From the NCBI GenBank assembly GCA_004369045.1, contig ML213507.1, positions 509,334 to 573,333 of the forward strand: 64,000 bases of DNA. The letters run 5' to 3'. This stretch comes from Heliocybe sulcata. Its lineage: Eukaryota; Basidiomycota; Agaricomycetes; Gloeophyllales; Gloeophyllaceae. Below, one piece after another: positions 35,649 to 46,430 of this stretch; position 1 is the first letter of the stretch; the number at the start of each line of letters is the position of its first letter. The notes beneath the pieces are model-generated. The model worked only from the letters and a program-made list of their open reading frames with translations, ran no database searches and had not been told where the DNA came from. Both the position numbers and the translations under genes were made by a program.

Positions 35649-38018
35649 ATGGACGGAGCTGAGACCTTCTTTACGACACTCCAGAAGTATGCAACGCGCG
35701 ATACTTTCCAAGCAAGCGCCCTCCATCCATTTGCCTCATCTTCTGAAACTTCAACTTCAGAGCTCAGAGGGTTATTAGATGCGGCAAATCTACTGTCGCA
35801 ATCGCTTAACTTGCATGCTACGCTGCCCTTATCGAATCCAAAGCTAGTCTCTACGTTGAGACAGCACGCAAACATCCAGAGCACACTGTATTCGGTAGGG
35901 CACACAGATTTGGCCGTGCGCTTCGAATATGCTCACTCCTGGGCCTTCAGTAGTCCGAGCAAACCATTTCTCAGACAATTGAAACCCTTCGCAAATCGCA
36001 CTCCAAGGCGTCATATGTTGAAGATATACCGTTGGACCGGCCGCAGATACCTACTTACTGTCTCTCTCGCCTAGAGACATGGGGGACATCCGCCGGGATG
36101 GAATGTTTTCGAGAGGAAGAGAAGGAGGGAAAGATACTGCTGGTCATGGGTGGGAAGGTGCTTGTCGTGGACGTAGAAGTTTCTCTTGACCGAACGTTCC
36201 CCGAGGACCCCGTGATGCGCCTGTCCAATGTCAAGACCAGCTACGCTGTACCTAGCGCAAGCGCAGGAGCCAGTAATGCAGTTGGATCGACGACTTTGGA
36301 TGTCTTCTTGACCGAAATCATCAAACGCTTTCTAGATGAGGCACAGAAGCCCGAGGAAAAACAGGATTGTGCGGAGACGGCTCGGTTAGGCAAGGCTGTC
36401 GCGAGCAGTCTGCAGTACCTCATGAGCTTGGACGCTCTTGCAGCCATGGAGGGTGACTCTGGTCTTAGGTGGTTTGGAGAGGTCGATCGGCTTGCTTCTA
36501 CCGTCAATGGACTGACAAAGAGCGAGGCAATCGCTGTGTCAAGGTGAATTGCCAACCTTTCGTATCGTAATGCCTCTCAATAACATGTTACCAGATCATT
36601 GTCACTGGATCCTACGCCGCTAGATATATTCTTGCTCCGAGCACACTCGCTCCCGTTGCCCTATACTACCTCTCCAACGATGTCTTTCCTCGTCCACATG
36701 TCCCCCCTCTCCTACCTCACGCTTCTTCGAACGTCTACAACATACAAGGAACCATCAGAGTCATCCAACGCGCGGACCGTCGATATCCCTCTCCCGCACA
36801 TCAGATCCTACCTCAATTCTGAACCGAAACCTTCAGGCGTCACTCTAGCAAGTCTGCATCTCGTGCAGCGGGACCTGCCTCAGATCCCCATGGTCGACGA
36901 CTCCATGTCTATGGGTCTCCCTGCATGGCCAAGTCTCCGACCAGCGTTCTCTCTGCTATCCTCGCCAGAGGAGACCACATACGAATTCCCTGGGCCTGAA
37001 GGGGGCTCGGACACACCGAAATATAGGTGGGAGCTGGATTTTACGGAGGGCGGAAGGTCGAGGGGCATGATCATGACACAATCGAGGATGCATGAAATTG
37101 AAACGATCGTGAACCCCCTTGGTGCTATGGCGTCGGCGGGAATGGAGGGAATGAGGATGATGGCGTTTGGAGGTGGGAGTTGGATTGATCTACTAGTAAG
37201 TGTGCAGCATTATTGCTGTATCCAATTGTGGGATGGTTCTGAACGCATCTTGACGTCAGCTGAATCCCAATGCCTTGGTTTTGGTTTCGCCGGAAAGATA
37301 TACTGCCGTCTATGTGCGTAGTATTTGTTTCCTGACGGAGTGAAGACCCGTCGCCTTATCGAACGTGGCGCAGATATCGCCGACAAGTGCGCACCCGGAC
37401 CTGCAGTTGAGGCTGACCGCACCGGAGGAGCCTGGCTTCCTCCTCGAGAGAGTGCAAGTAAGAAACATGAAAGAGGTCTGGGGAATCCTAGAGGTAAGAG
37501 GACGAAGTTTAATTGGAACGTCAAGTTTGTCTCACTCGCTGCAGGTTGTCAAAGAGCAAGCATGGCTCAACCAAGTTCTCCTCGGCTGCGAATGGACGCC
37601 TGAAGGCTTGGCTCCTCAAGGGAACTCGGAGCCCGAAGATGATGACGCAGAGGTCACAGAGAATGATCTGCAAGCTGTCCTTAATGGTACCATCAAACCC
37701 CGCAAAATTCCAGTCAACGTCTATGTGCCCTCCTCCACCGATCCCGACCCGGCACACCATCCTTTATACGACTCCTCACTGAGTACCTTCCAGTCTCCAT
37801 CACGTCCTAGGATTGTCATGACCGCGCCTGAGCGGCCATCCATATCGGGCCTTATGGAGATTACAGTGAGCTACCAGCCGGAGAAGGAGAGAGGAGTCGC
37901 GGTGAGCGTGCTTGGCGCTTTGGGGAGTGAGTTGGGCATGGATGTTATGGAGGAGGTTTGTAGACGAGGCGGGGCGTTCGGGCTGCCAGGCAGACTTTGG
38001 AGCGCTGCGGGTGTTTAA
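35649..38018 (+). CDS. MED1: Mediator complex subunit 1 (Med1)
   Basis: Exons 35649-35915, 35975-36543, 36595-37195, 37260-37313, 37374-37493 and 37545-38018; 694 residues. Mediator links activators to RNA polymerase II. The Med1 domain runs over most of the length: an N-terminal helical part, then YCLSRLETWGTSAGMECFRE, then GKILLVMGGKVLVVDVEVSL followed by PVMRLSNVKTSYA, which is the conserved early core. Later come SFLVHMSPLSYLTLLR, RYTAVYISPTSAHPDLQLRL with both exon junctions conserving frame, and LMEITVSYQPEKERGVAVSV. Exon 4 is 54 bases. The start was placed at the first ATG in frame (MDGAETF). Fungal Med1 is poorly conserved, so the assignment relies on domain order. Confidence 0.72.
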
Positions 38019-38268
38019 ACTTCCTGTTAACCTTGGTTTCCCATCCCAGATGGCGTCATTATGACAGTAGAATGCTAGACGCCTCCGTTTCTTACCTATC
38101 CTGGCTATGCACTTCCTCTGCCCATCGCCACTCCGGTGGGCACCAATCCAAGTACATTACGGCGCCAGTGAATTACACATGCTCGTGCAGTAATAAGGAA
38201 TGCCGGGTCAAATTACAGGAGTCTGGTATATGTGATACTCTGGACGTCTTCAGCATTGCTGATCAACA

Positions 38269-39560
38269 TCACACTTCTGTCTTAATGGCAGTCATCTCGT
38301 TGTCTCCCGCGTCTGCAGCTGATTGCGAGCCATAATACGTCGAACTATGAGCACCATCCGAGTGGGCCTGGGTGCGCCTGCTCGACAGACTCATAATGGG
38401 TGGTTCGGTACTGAAGACCAATGTGCTGACTGCCCCGCGAGTACCCAGCGCAGTGGTATCGTCATAGGCTTTTCCTGATCCGACCCGCACTATAATCAAG
38501 GTGGGCACGATACACTGTAAGGCAGGCAGGCATCCGCAGTGAGTATTGCAGATCATAGCATAGTTGCGACTACCCACATAAATCTGTGCCACCATGACCG
38601 CTGTGATAGCGTCCGCACCCGTCGCGTGATTAACGATACTTTGGTGCCATATAGCTAGGAAGATGACTTGAGCCGCGGTGAACAATGCGCCGGATTCTAG
38701 GATAATGGTTATGATGGTCATGTACTGTTTTGCGTGCCTGGGGGGAAGTACAGCTCTGGTTTGTCGCGCCAAATGATAGATTCTGCCGGCAATGAGTGAT
38801 GTTACGAGAATATTCAGAGCCAGGGAGATGGCGAAGGACGCAGTTCCAAAGTCTGCTATGCCTGCAGTGAAGTGGTTGCCGTATTTTGCCTCTTGGTGGA
38901 AGTTGTACAGTCCGACGATGGCCGAGGCTATATGCCTATGTCAGAAGGAGGAGAGCTCACAAAGGGCCTGCCTACCAATATAAACCACTAAGAGGAGTAT
39001 AGGCACCAATGCGATCCGTATGCTTTTCTGCCACACCAACCAGCACCGGTAAGTCTGCATTCATAGTGAGTTAGCAGCCCGCGCGATGGATAGAAGAACG
39101 GACAAGAAGGCAATCTCCAAGGAAGTTATTGATGCTGAACATCAGGTTTATAGGAAACACTAGGTCAGCGCTATTGATGATAGCTGCGGGACCCCCTGGC
39201 GCATCTCGCTGCGTGATCTGTAATACAGACACATCTTCAATATTGTATATGGCCCAGACTGAGGAGTGCTCACAAAAGCGGTGACGAGATTATTGAAGGC
39301 TATCCCGAAATGGGCAGTGGATGCCATGAATATGACGCATGTGGAAAGGAGCATGAGCCAGTTGATATTGGCCGTTTCCCGACGCCAGACTAAGAAAGCC
39401 AGAGAGAACCCGAATAGAACAATGTTGATTCCTGCGGACGATGATATGAGCGAACAGAGAACCTAGATCATGCTACCTAGATGACCTCACCATACAAAAC
39501 GCCTTCGACTAATATCCCAACCAACCATGCCTTGTCTACGGGATAAGCCAGATGAGCCAT
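38269..39560 (-). CDS. seven-helix membrane protein, copy 2
   Basis: Exons 39560-39491, 39431-39274, 39217-39104, 39054-38976, 38927-38578 and 38514-38269; 338 residues. Exons 2, 3 and 4 are the same lengths (158, 114, 79) as in the copy at 32826-34124 and the introns fall at the same residues, showing duplication. Shared marks: VDKAWLVGILVEGVLYG, FGFSLAFLVWRR, MFSINNFLGD, TYRCWLVWQK, ASAIVGLYNF and CIVPTLIIVRVGSG. The C-terminal tail differs strongly between copies. Seven hydrophobic helices are predicted; function unknown. RidA and Med1 lie between the two copies, so this is a dispersed rather than simple tandem pair. Confidence 0.82.
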
Positions 39561-40432
39561 CGAGAGCGTTTGCGAAGAAGAGAACCAAGCGGACGTAGGC
39601 TCCACGCACCTGACCACTTATTGTCCTAAGTAAAGAAGTGAGTTTGCCAGATATTGATGCGCGGTAAACCTGCATGCGGCCGAGTCCTTTGCGATGAATT
39701 AGGACATGCATGATACTCCCAGGCTGTCAAAGACCCAGGGTTTGTGGTCGCTCATCATGCTCGTGCCTGATCAAAATCAGAAGCCATGAATCACCGCCCC
39801 CCCGTGAGGTATCAGAGTACCCGCGTCCGTCCAGATTGATTGACAGGAGCTTCCTAGAGATTGGCCGAGCAATTGATCCGACTGGCCGAGGGTTTATAGG
39901 TATAGAGATTGCTGCTTGAGAATGAAGTCAATCAGGATCGTCCCTCGGACGTGAACTCAGTAGTCAGCACAGGCCCTGGCGAAGCTCCGGAGACGATGCC
40001 ATGATGTTCTGGATTGCTGTTCGCATCCTCGAGTGGACGACGAACCGACCGAAACACGTTTAGCGCTCATGGTGAAGTAGAGCCCACGGCCTTGTCAGCC
40101 AGACTCCGAGTAAAAACATCAACTGAACCCTATAACGAATACTCCACGTAAGGTCGTTACAGACAGAAATGCACTGGAAACAGGGCGCACTCATCTATCA
40201 TATAAGATAGGCATATGAGAACCCATCTTCTAGATGACCCGAAGCACAGAACAGAGTCAACCACGTAGCTCTCGTAGTATATACAGACCGCAATTCTGCC
40301 GTAGTGCTGTCATGATTGATAGCATGCCTGGTCGGCGACAAGATACAGCGAAGGGAGCCAACAACGGAAGTTGATTCTGGATGAAGGTCAGAGACGATTT
40401 GATTCTAGGACGCTGGCTTCAAGGGCGGATGA
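39561..40432. other. intergenic, no gene seen
   Basis: 872 bases between the seven-helix gene start and the 3' end of the MFS gene, both minus strand. Nothing supported. Confidence 0.5.
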
Positions 40433-42595
40433 CTAAGGCGATTTTGCGAGGCTCTTCTCTTTCACATAGCAGGATGCAATGAGCGCGACACCAGCGGTCG
40501 CAACTGAGAACCAGAAGGCCGAGGGAAAAGCGTCCCCGTAAGACTGCCTCACAACAGCCTGAACTTCGGGCTCCAGTTGTTTGATGAAGTCGAGCGATTC
40601 CCGGACTCCCCGCGCAACCTACTATGCATCAGCCCGAGAGCCCTGAAACATGAAGATTGATATATATTCACCTCTTCTATATCTAAGCTGCGTCCAATTA
40701 GGCGTTGAGCCAGGAGGTGACGAAGCTTGTTCTGGATAAGAGTACTGCCCGCTGATATCCCGATAACCTGACCCAAGGAGCGACACAGGTACGAGACTAT
40801 GTATAGATTTAGCATCTCTTATTCCCACAAGATAGCTCCAGAACATACCTGCAATCGCCACGGCTTGATCTTGCGGCCCAGCGTTGGCAATCAGAGCCAC
40901 CAAAGTGGTAGTAACTCCAGTGCCTGAAGCCCGTCAGTCTTTATCATGTAAATGAAAACGACACATACCGCTTCCCAGCGACATGAGAGTCAGCCCTGAT
41001 TGTAGTAAATATATTTCAGGGGCAGAAATGAGACGAGGAATCATACGACCCACCTATGATGATTCCGGCGAGAGAATAGCCGATGTAGCCAGTGATCAAC
41101 GCGATGATCACAGTTCCGAGGAGCATCACACCGTACATGCAGATAGTGAGCACATAGTATTTCCCAGTGGCCTGGATGATGAGCCCTCCACCTAGGCTGC
41201 CGAGTGTGCCTGCGAAGATGGTGGGCAACAATCCTAGGCCGGCTTGTGAAGCAGTCATGCCCCGTACTGCCTGGAAGTACAGGGAGATCTGATAGAATAA
41301 GCACATGAAAGACATGACGCCAAAGAAGTTGCACATGAAAGGGCCAGCCAGGGACGGAGACAGGATGATCCTTGTCGGGGCGAACGGTTCATTGGCGAAC
41401 TTCACCTCGATCACAGCAAGCAAGCAAAAGGATACAGAGCAGGCAAGGAGGAGGGCAATGGTGATATTGTCCTCCCAGGAGACATTTCCGCCTCTATCCA
41501 GAGCAAGAAGGAGGAGGAAGATAGATGTCACAAGCGCGACAGCGCCCGCAAAGTCCACGCGCTTGAAACGGGAGTAGAAGTTGCTTTGAGATGGTTTTGC
41601 GGGTAGTCTAAGTGCGAAAGCGACAGATACGAAGGCGGCAAGGGCGAGAGGCACTTGGACGAGAAATACCCTGTTAATCACGTATAGATTTCTGCGTCAC
41701 AGACGACAGGCATTCCTACTAACCATCGCCAGCCTATGCCGTCTGCCAAAGCACCACCAAGAGGAGCACCGGCCACTTGGCCGGTGGCGAAGATTATATT
41801 CAGGATGCCTGCACCGTCGCCACTAGATCAGCGCTCTGGCAGTGAATCTTAGTCTTAGTACGTAATACCTTGCCAAGTTCCTCTGGAGCGCAAAGGGACA
41901 ACGTCGGACACAATGATCGAGCCCACCCTGCCAATATGCCACAGATGAGAGACATGTCCTGTCAACATGCTGGCCACTTACGTCAGGATCCCTCCTCCGC
42001 CTATGCCCGATAGAGCACGAGCGGCGATCAGCCATGTCATGTCCCTTGCTATTCCACATAACAGGCAGCCAAGCCCAAAAAACGTATACGCCAACAGCAA
42101 ACACGGCTTGCGACCAAATATATCGCTCAGTTTGCCGTAGAGAGGCCTAAGAAATCGTTATTAGACAATAATATCCAACTAGCTGAGTCGGAGGACATTC
42201 ACTGAAAGCTTGTTACCGTGAGTACGTAACCACTGGCGATCCAGCTGGTGTTCTGCAGTTGATTGAATTGACTACCAATGGATGCGTACGACGAGACAAC
42301 GATTGTTGTGTCCAATGCTGTCAAGAATACGCCCACCGTGAGGGGCAAGACCTACACACGGTCCAAGGACGACGGCCAGTCAGTACGATATAATGCCACG
42401 CAATACGTACTTCAGCCCAACAACCAGTCTTCTAGGCACAAATGAGAGACGTTGACTCACTACCGCAAGCATACCACGAGACGAAGAGTGCGCAGGAGTA
42501 TTCGTCACCGACTGGTCCCCCCTACCTTCATCCTGGACATCGCTCGAGTAGGTCCTCGGCGGCTCCGACAGCAATGGTTGGCTCTCGTCAGACAT
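40433..42595 (-). CDS. MFS transporter, DHA2 14-TM type (Vba/Fnx1-like)
   Basis: Exons 42595-42461, 42431-42411, 42351-42203, 42146-41982, 41927-41869, 41808-41724, 41670-41054, 40995-40969, 40923-40849, 40796-40672 and 40618-40433; 547 residues. The N-terminus is hydrophilic (MSDESQPLLSEPP). TM1 contains VGVFLTALDTTIV, and motif A between TM2 and TM3 reads GKLSDIFGRK. Then ALSGIGGGGILT and RGTWQGILNIIFATGQVAG match motif C-like antiporter segments, and WRWVFLVQVPLA follows. About 14 hydrophobic helices are visible, as in proton-coupled drug exporters and vacuolar basic amino acid importers. Exon 2 is a 21-base microexon. The gene is divergent from the peptide precursor across 1.4 kb, so it is a candidate exporter for that cluster; housekeeping vacuolar transport is the alternative. 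Confidence 0.87.
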
Positions 42596-43988
42596 AACGA
42601 TTTTTGCGGCCCAGGTTCTGCGAGAATCCCTGTAGCTGTTGCCTGAACAGTCTGCGTTTTCCGAGGAGGGTTTAGCAGGAGGTTGTACAGAATTTGGGCC
42701 CTTTCCCGCCCGGTTGGAATGGTCAAGGGAAAATCAGTCCATTGCCAAATGTGATAGATCTGATGGATCCAATCCAAGAAAGCGATACAACAGACAGTTC
42801 GCAAGAACACTGCTCTGCGTTTGCCGGCGTCTGGCAGAGAAGAGAAACTCGCAGGCGGGCCGTTTAAGCGGCTCCGGAGGGAACCGTGGTTGACGTCGGG
42901 TGTCTCCGGCTTATGATATCGCTTACTGGGGTTCATGTCTTCGAGACTTAGCATCTGATGTCTACGTCCAGCGTATGATTGTTACAGAAATCCGGACAGG
43001 CTATTCATGGATCTCGGTAGACACTTATACAATTCGGAGATTTATCGCTCACAACGTACAGATGTATGTCTATCACCGGCCGTGATACATGATGTATGAT
43101 CATGGGCGCCCAAGGGCCATACTATCCTCACTGGAGCCATTCCTTTGTTTAGAGTCATGTTCTCTCACTAGGCTGATCCTATATAGCGATTATAGCGATT
43201 GGGCACCCAGGTACCGTCCACACATAGCAGTTCCAGGTGTATAGCAGCCATGAAGGTTTGGTTCGAGGGTCACAATATTGGCTTTTTTAGCGCTACGGAT
43301 CTGGACAGGATCAGTCACCGGGTGATGTCCATGCGGGTCATGACAGCGTGCGTAGAATACTTACTTCTTCTCAGAGACCTGCGTGCAGGTTGAATACCCG
43401 AACATAATAGTCGCGTCATAAGCATATACATAGCAACGCTGACTGTGACTTGGTACATCTAGGGAAGCGCTATACGTCTTTCCGGTACCTATTATTACAA
43501 GTGCGCACAGTTCCGCGGCCCCTGGATTACAGGTGTGTCGCCGTGAATGAAAGACATCATTCCTCCGCTAATAATCCCACTCGACGACCGCGGAGGCCTC
43601 CACAGACATAGCCTTAGATCGTATGCAATGGATAGAAAACTTAACTTTCCAAGAAAGGGACAGGCACAGGATGTGCTTGAGATGATAAACAGAAGGACGT
43701 TCACTTAGGAATATTCACGTGCCGGGACGGCGAAGCCTCCTTACTCTTCAAGTTTATGCGACCATCAGAATCATCCACAGAATATGTGACGCCGAAGCTC
43801 TCGGAGGGCTTCATAATATCAGTATCGGGAGCAAAATCCAGCCAGGCGCCCGAAGCATGATGTACAACATTCTTATGCATATGTTACGCCGTGGGATGAT
43901 CTGCTCTACGAATGAGCATATATAAACCAGCAGAATGGTCAGTACGCGTCTTATCGCATTGCTTGCAACCAATTCCGATCTTACTACG
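42596..43988. other. divergent intergenic upstream of peptide precursor
   Basis: 1.4 kb between the MFS start (minus) and the peptide precursor start (plus). It is gene-free as far as I can tell. A direct repeat ATAGCGATT occurs at about 43184-43200. A TATA box lies close to the precursor (43919). Confidence 0.5.
43919..43926 (+). promoter_or_regulatory. TATA box of peptide precursor
   Basis: TATATAAA lies 63-70 bases upstream of the precursor start codon, a good core-promoter spacing for a strongly expressed fungal gene. The match is exact but function is inferred. Confidence 0.6.
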
Positions 43989-44622
43989 ATGATGTCTCGT
44001 CGTTTATTGATTGCTGTCCTGGTAATGGCGTGCTCGTTAGCGGTCACTGCTGCGCCAGGTAAGAAAGGAGTGACCATACGTCGGACTTGATCTAACATTT
44101 AGGTTGCAGTGAGCGAGAGAAAGAGGGGTGAGCATCTGAACGGTGATATCTTTTGGTATGGGTCTGACAGGCTTTGTTTCCAATTGCAGGATCCGTTGCT
44201 ACCTGGGCCGCCGCTAACTGTGTGTATACATCCTTTCCAACTAGGTCGCTCCTCAGACTAGCCCTTTGGTAGATCCTCAGCCTGGTGCCGACGGTTCGCA
44301 AGGAGCGGAGAAGCGAGCAAGTGCGATGTGGGCCAATGTTGAGGGCAAGTAGAATCCCCTTTGGTGCTATAGATGCGCATATTCATATTGCATGCTCTAG
44401 TCGAATCCCTCGGCACAGATGGGACTCAGGGTGCAGAGAAGCGAGGTAAGCTTCTCGGGAGATGTTCTGGGACGTTACCAATAATTTGCTTCCTAGCGGT
44501 TGGTCCTGATACAGCAGCTTGGGCGCTGGTCGGTGGTTAGTAATCATAGTTCTTCAATATGCATGTGTTCTGATGATGCTTCAGAACCCATTCCCGCTGC
44601 CGATGGAGCCCAAGGCGCATAG
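43989..44622 (+). CDS. secreted Kex2-processed repeat peptide precursor (RiPP-like)
   Basis: Exons 43989-44058, 44110-44127, 44190-44221, 44257-44344, 44401-44445, 44497-44535 and 44585-44622; 109 residues. A signal peptide covers about residues 1-22 (RRLLIAVLVMACSLAVTAA). Lys-Arg pairs at 28-29, 59-60 and 83-84 are Kex2 cleavage sites, giving three units. Each unit has a variable N-terminal core with an invariant Trp-Ala (Trp35, 65, 93) and a conserved acidic spacer (G-A/T-D-G-x-Q-G-A-E before Lys-Arg). The intron after exon 4 has a GC donor (GCAAGT). The final in-frame TAG (44620) falls where the spacer Glu codon would be, directly before another Lys-Arg. Two UstYa-type genes lie next door, so a dikaritin-like modified peptide is the best hypothesis; an unmodified repellent or signalling peptide is the alternative. 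Exons this short make the model uncertain. Confidence 0.7.
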
Positions 44623-44803
44623 AAACGCGGTAGGACATGCCACAGTCTGTAATTGGATGAAGACTTACTCTCGTTTTAGCCTAGGTCGCCGGTAGCCAGA
44701 GAGGCACTTGGGCTCTTGAAAACTGTATGTTGCCCGTCTTCCCACCTGCATGTATCGTGCCAATCGAAACTTAGATTCCGGTACTACTCCAGATGGGGCA
44801 TAA
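44623..44803 (+). pseudogene. broken fourth unit of the peptide precursor
   Basis: Directly after the TAG stop come a Lys-Arg codon pair and a donor at GTAGGA (phase 1, as after the other Lys-Arg pairs). Then an exon-like stretch 44680-44724 encodes another Trp-Ala core (GTWALEN) interrupted by a second TAG near its start. A last exon-like stretch 44775-44803 ends PDGA and TAA. Splice positions match those of the intact units, so this is a degraded repeat rather than chance. Translation would need readthrough of two stops or a different allele. Confidence 0.55.
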
Positions 44804-45062
44804 GGGTCATAAATCGGCGAATCAGTCGTCTCGTAAACGGAAAATTGTAGTATCTTGGCTTAAGTGTAGGGTGTATGTACCATGGCAGATTAAGAATCTT
44901 CGAAATAAAGGCATGGTTTCTCAATTAAATTCGATCGCAGCGCAAGATATCCGGAAACTTACCAGCACTAGTCCGAGCGCCGTCGTTGGATGGGAAAGTG
45001 ACTTCCACAGCATATCATAGTAATGCGAGACTATGTACAATGATTCTCGGTATGTGAAAGCA

Positions 45063-45869
45063 TCAGACTGGAATAAACGAGTAACTCGTTTTATACGCGC
45101 TCCCAGTCGCAAAATTAGTCTCGACAGCCGCGAACACCATAGTCCAATCCTTGCAAACGTGATCCACTCCCAGGCCGTCGACCACCTCGTTGAGCCCGAA
45201 GTCATTCAGCTTGTCGCTCTCCGGCTCCAATCGCAGTTCTGGCTCGCACAGAATCGTCTGCCGCAAGTAATTAAAGCACTGGTGGTTGCGTTCTAGCTGC
45301 GCCTCGGTGCGTTCCGCAAAAGGAGTCGCGAGGGTAGTGCGTATGTTGTCGACGCATGCTAGCTGGTGGTACATTGATATGCCAAATGGGCGGCTCTTGC
45401 GACCGAGATGGACGAAACCGCCTCCTCTGGGAAACATGGAGGCCCAGTCTTCGTACGCATCCGCTGTACTAATTTGATAGTGCGCAGTGTCCTCGATGAC
45501 AATATGTGTCTCGGGCAGGTCTCCTACGGGGTATAGCTCTGGAAAACTATCCCCAGAATAGTCTATAGATTAAGGTGGAGTGAGTATACAGCAACTGCGG
45601 ATAGGTATATGTCGCGTAAGGCACTTACCATACGTCCTATCGGCCTGTGACCATACATCGGACACGCTCCAACGTGTTTGAAGGACTAATAGGTTGGCTG
45701 ATAGGGAAGCGACAAGCAGGACGATAAGAGCTACGTCCTTCACCTGGCGGGAGAGGACGCTTTCTTCAAGCATGCTTGTGCCGAGGTATACACCGCGGGC
45801 CTCTCGGTTGGCGTCTCCGGATAAACAGATAGAAGTGATCAGCACCTCAAATTCAGATCGCAAAGCCAT
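45063..45869 (-). CDS. UstYa-like (DUF3328) protein with degraded HxxHC motifs
   Basis: Exons 45869-45629 and 45562-45063; 246 residues. An N-terminal membrane helix (ALIVLLVASLSANLLVL, about 46-62) precedes a lumenal domain. The DUF3328 frame is clear: YEDWASMFPRGGGFVHLG, then YHQLACVDNIR, then CFNYLRQTILC, then DHVCKDWTMVF. UstYa oxidases normally carry two HxxHC motifs thought to bind metal. Here the first reads HQLAC (146-150, second His replaced by Ala) and the second RNHQC (172-176, both His displaced). It may therefore be a non-catalytic partner of the second UstYa protein, with which it is divergent across 561 bases. It is convergent with the precursor gene. Confidence 0.85.
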
Positions 45870-46430
45870 CCGATAAGCACTCGGTCTCGGGCATTAGCAT
45901 CCCATATTAGCCCAAAAATGTGGGACTTCATATGATACGCCAAGTTCAATCAGCAGTCAAGCGCTCGCAGTCGATGACCCTGAGGCAGTGATTCTGGCGG
46001 AATGATGCCCATTGCCGATCGCTGCCGGCTGGCAAGAGGGCACAGGGTTACCCAGCCCGAAATTGACCAATCAACATCACCAGGAATAGATACAAACTCT
46101 GACTGACGGGATGAGGTACCATCATGTCCGAGTCCCTTGACGTGGTTGACTGGGTTAAGGAAGGCCCAAATATAGCGTAACGCTGGGAACAGATTCGTGA
46201 GTAAAGGGTGGAGCCAGTTTGCTGGCTGCGGGTCCCGTACACTCGTGGAACAGGGCCATCGAACTTTGAAAGATGATAACAATGGATTGCTCACCTGTGG
46301 AACAAAAGTATGTTGACAATATGCCGGGTGTACCTCGTGAAGGCTCCGGTAAACCGTAGGAAATATCACCGGTGTGGGGAAGATCGAGCGGGACGGTGAT
46401 GGACCTCTCGTAAGAGTGCATGCGTTGACC
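45870..46430. promoter_or_regulatory. divergent promoter between the two UstYa-like genes
   Basis: 561 bases separating the two start codons; likely shared control region. A minus-strand open frame overlaps it but has no recognisable content. Confidence 0.45.

Noticed and set aside
43861-43928. reading the peptide precursor as a mating pheromone gene
   Set aside because: Basidiomycete pheromone precursors end in a CaaX farnesylation box and have no signal peptide; this gene has a signal peptide, Lys-Arg repeats and no CaaX end.
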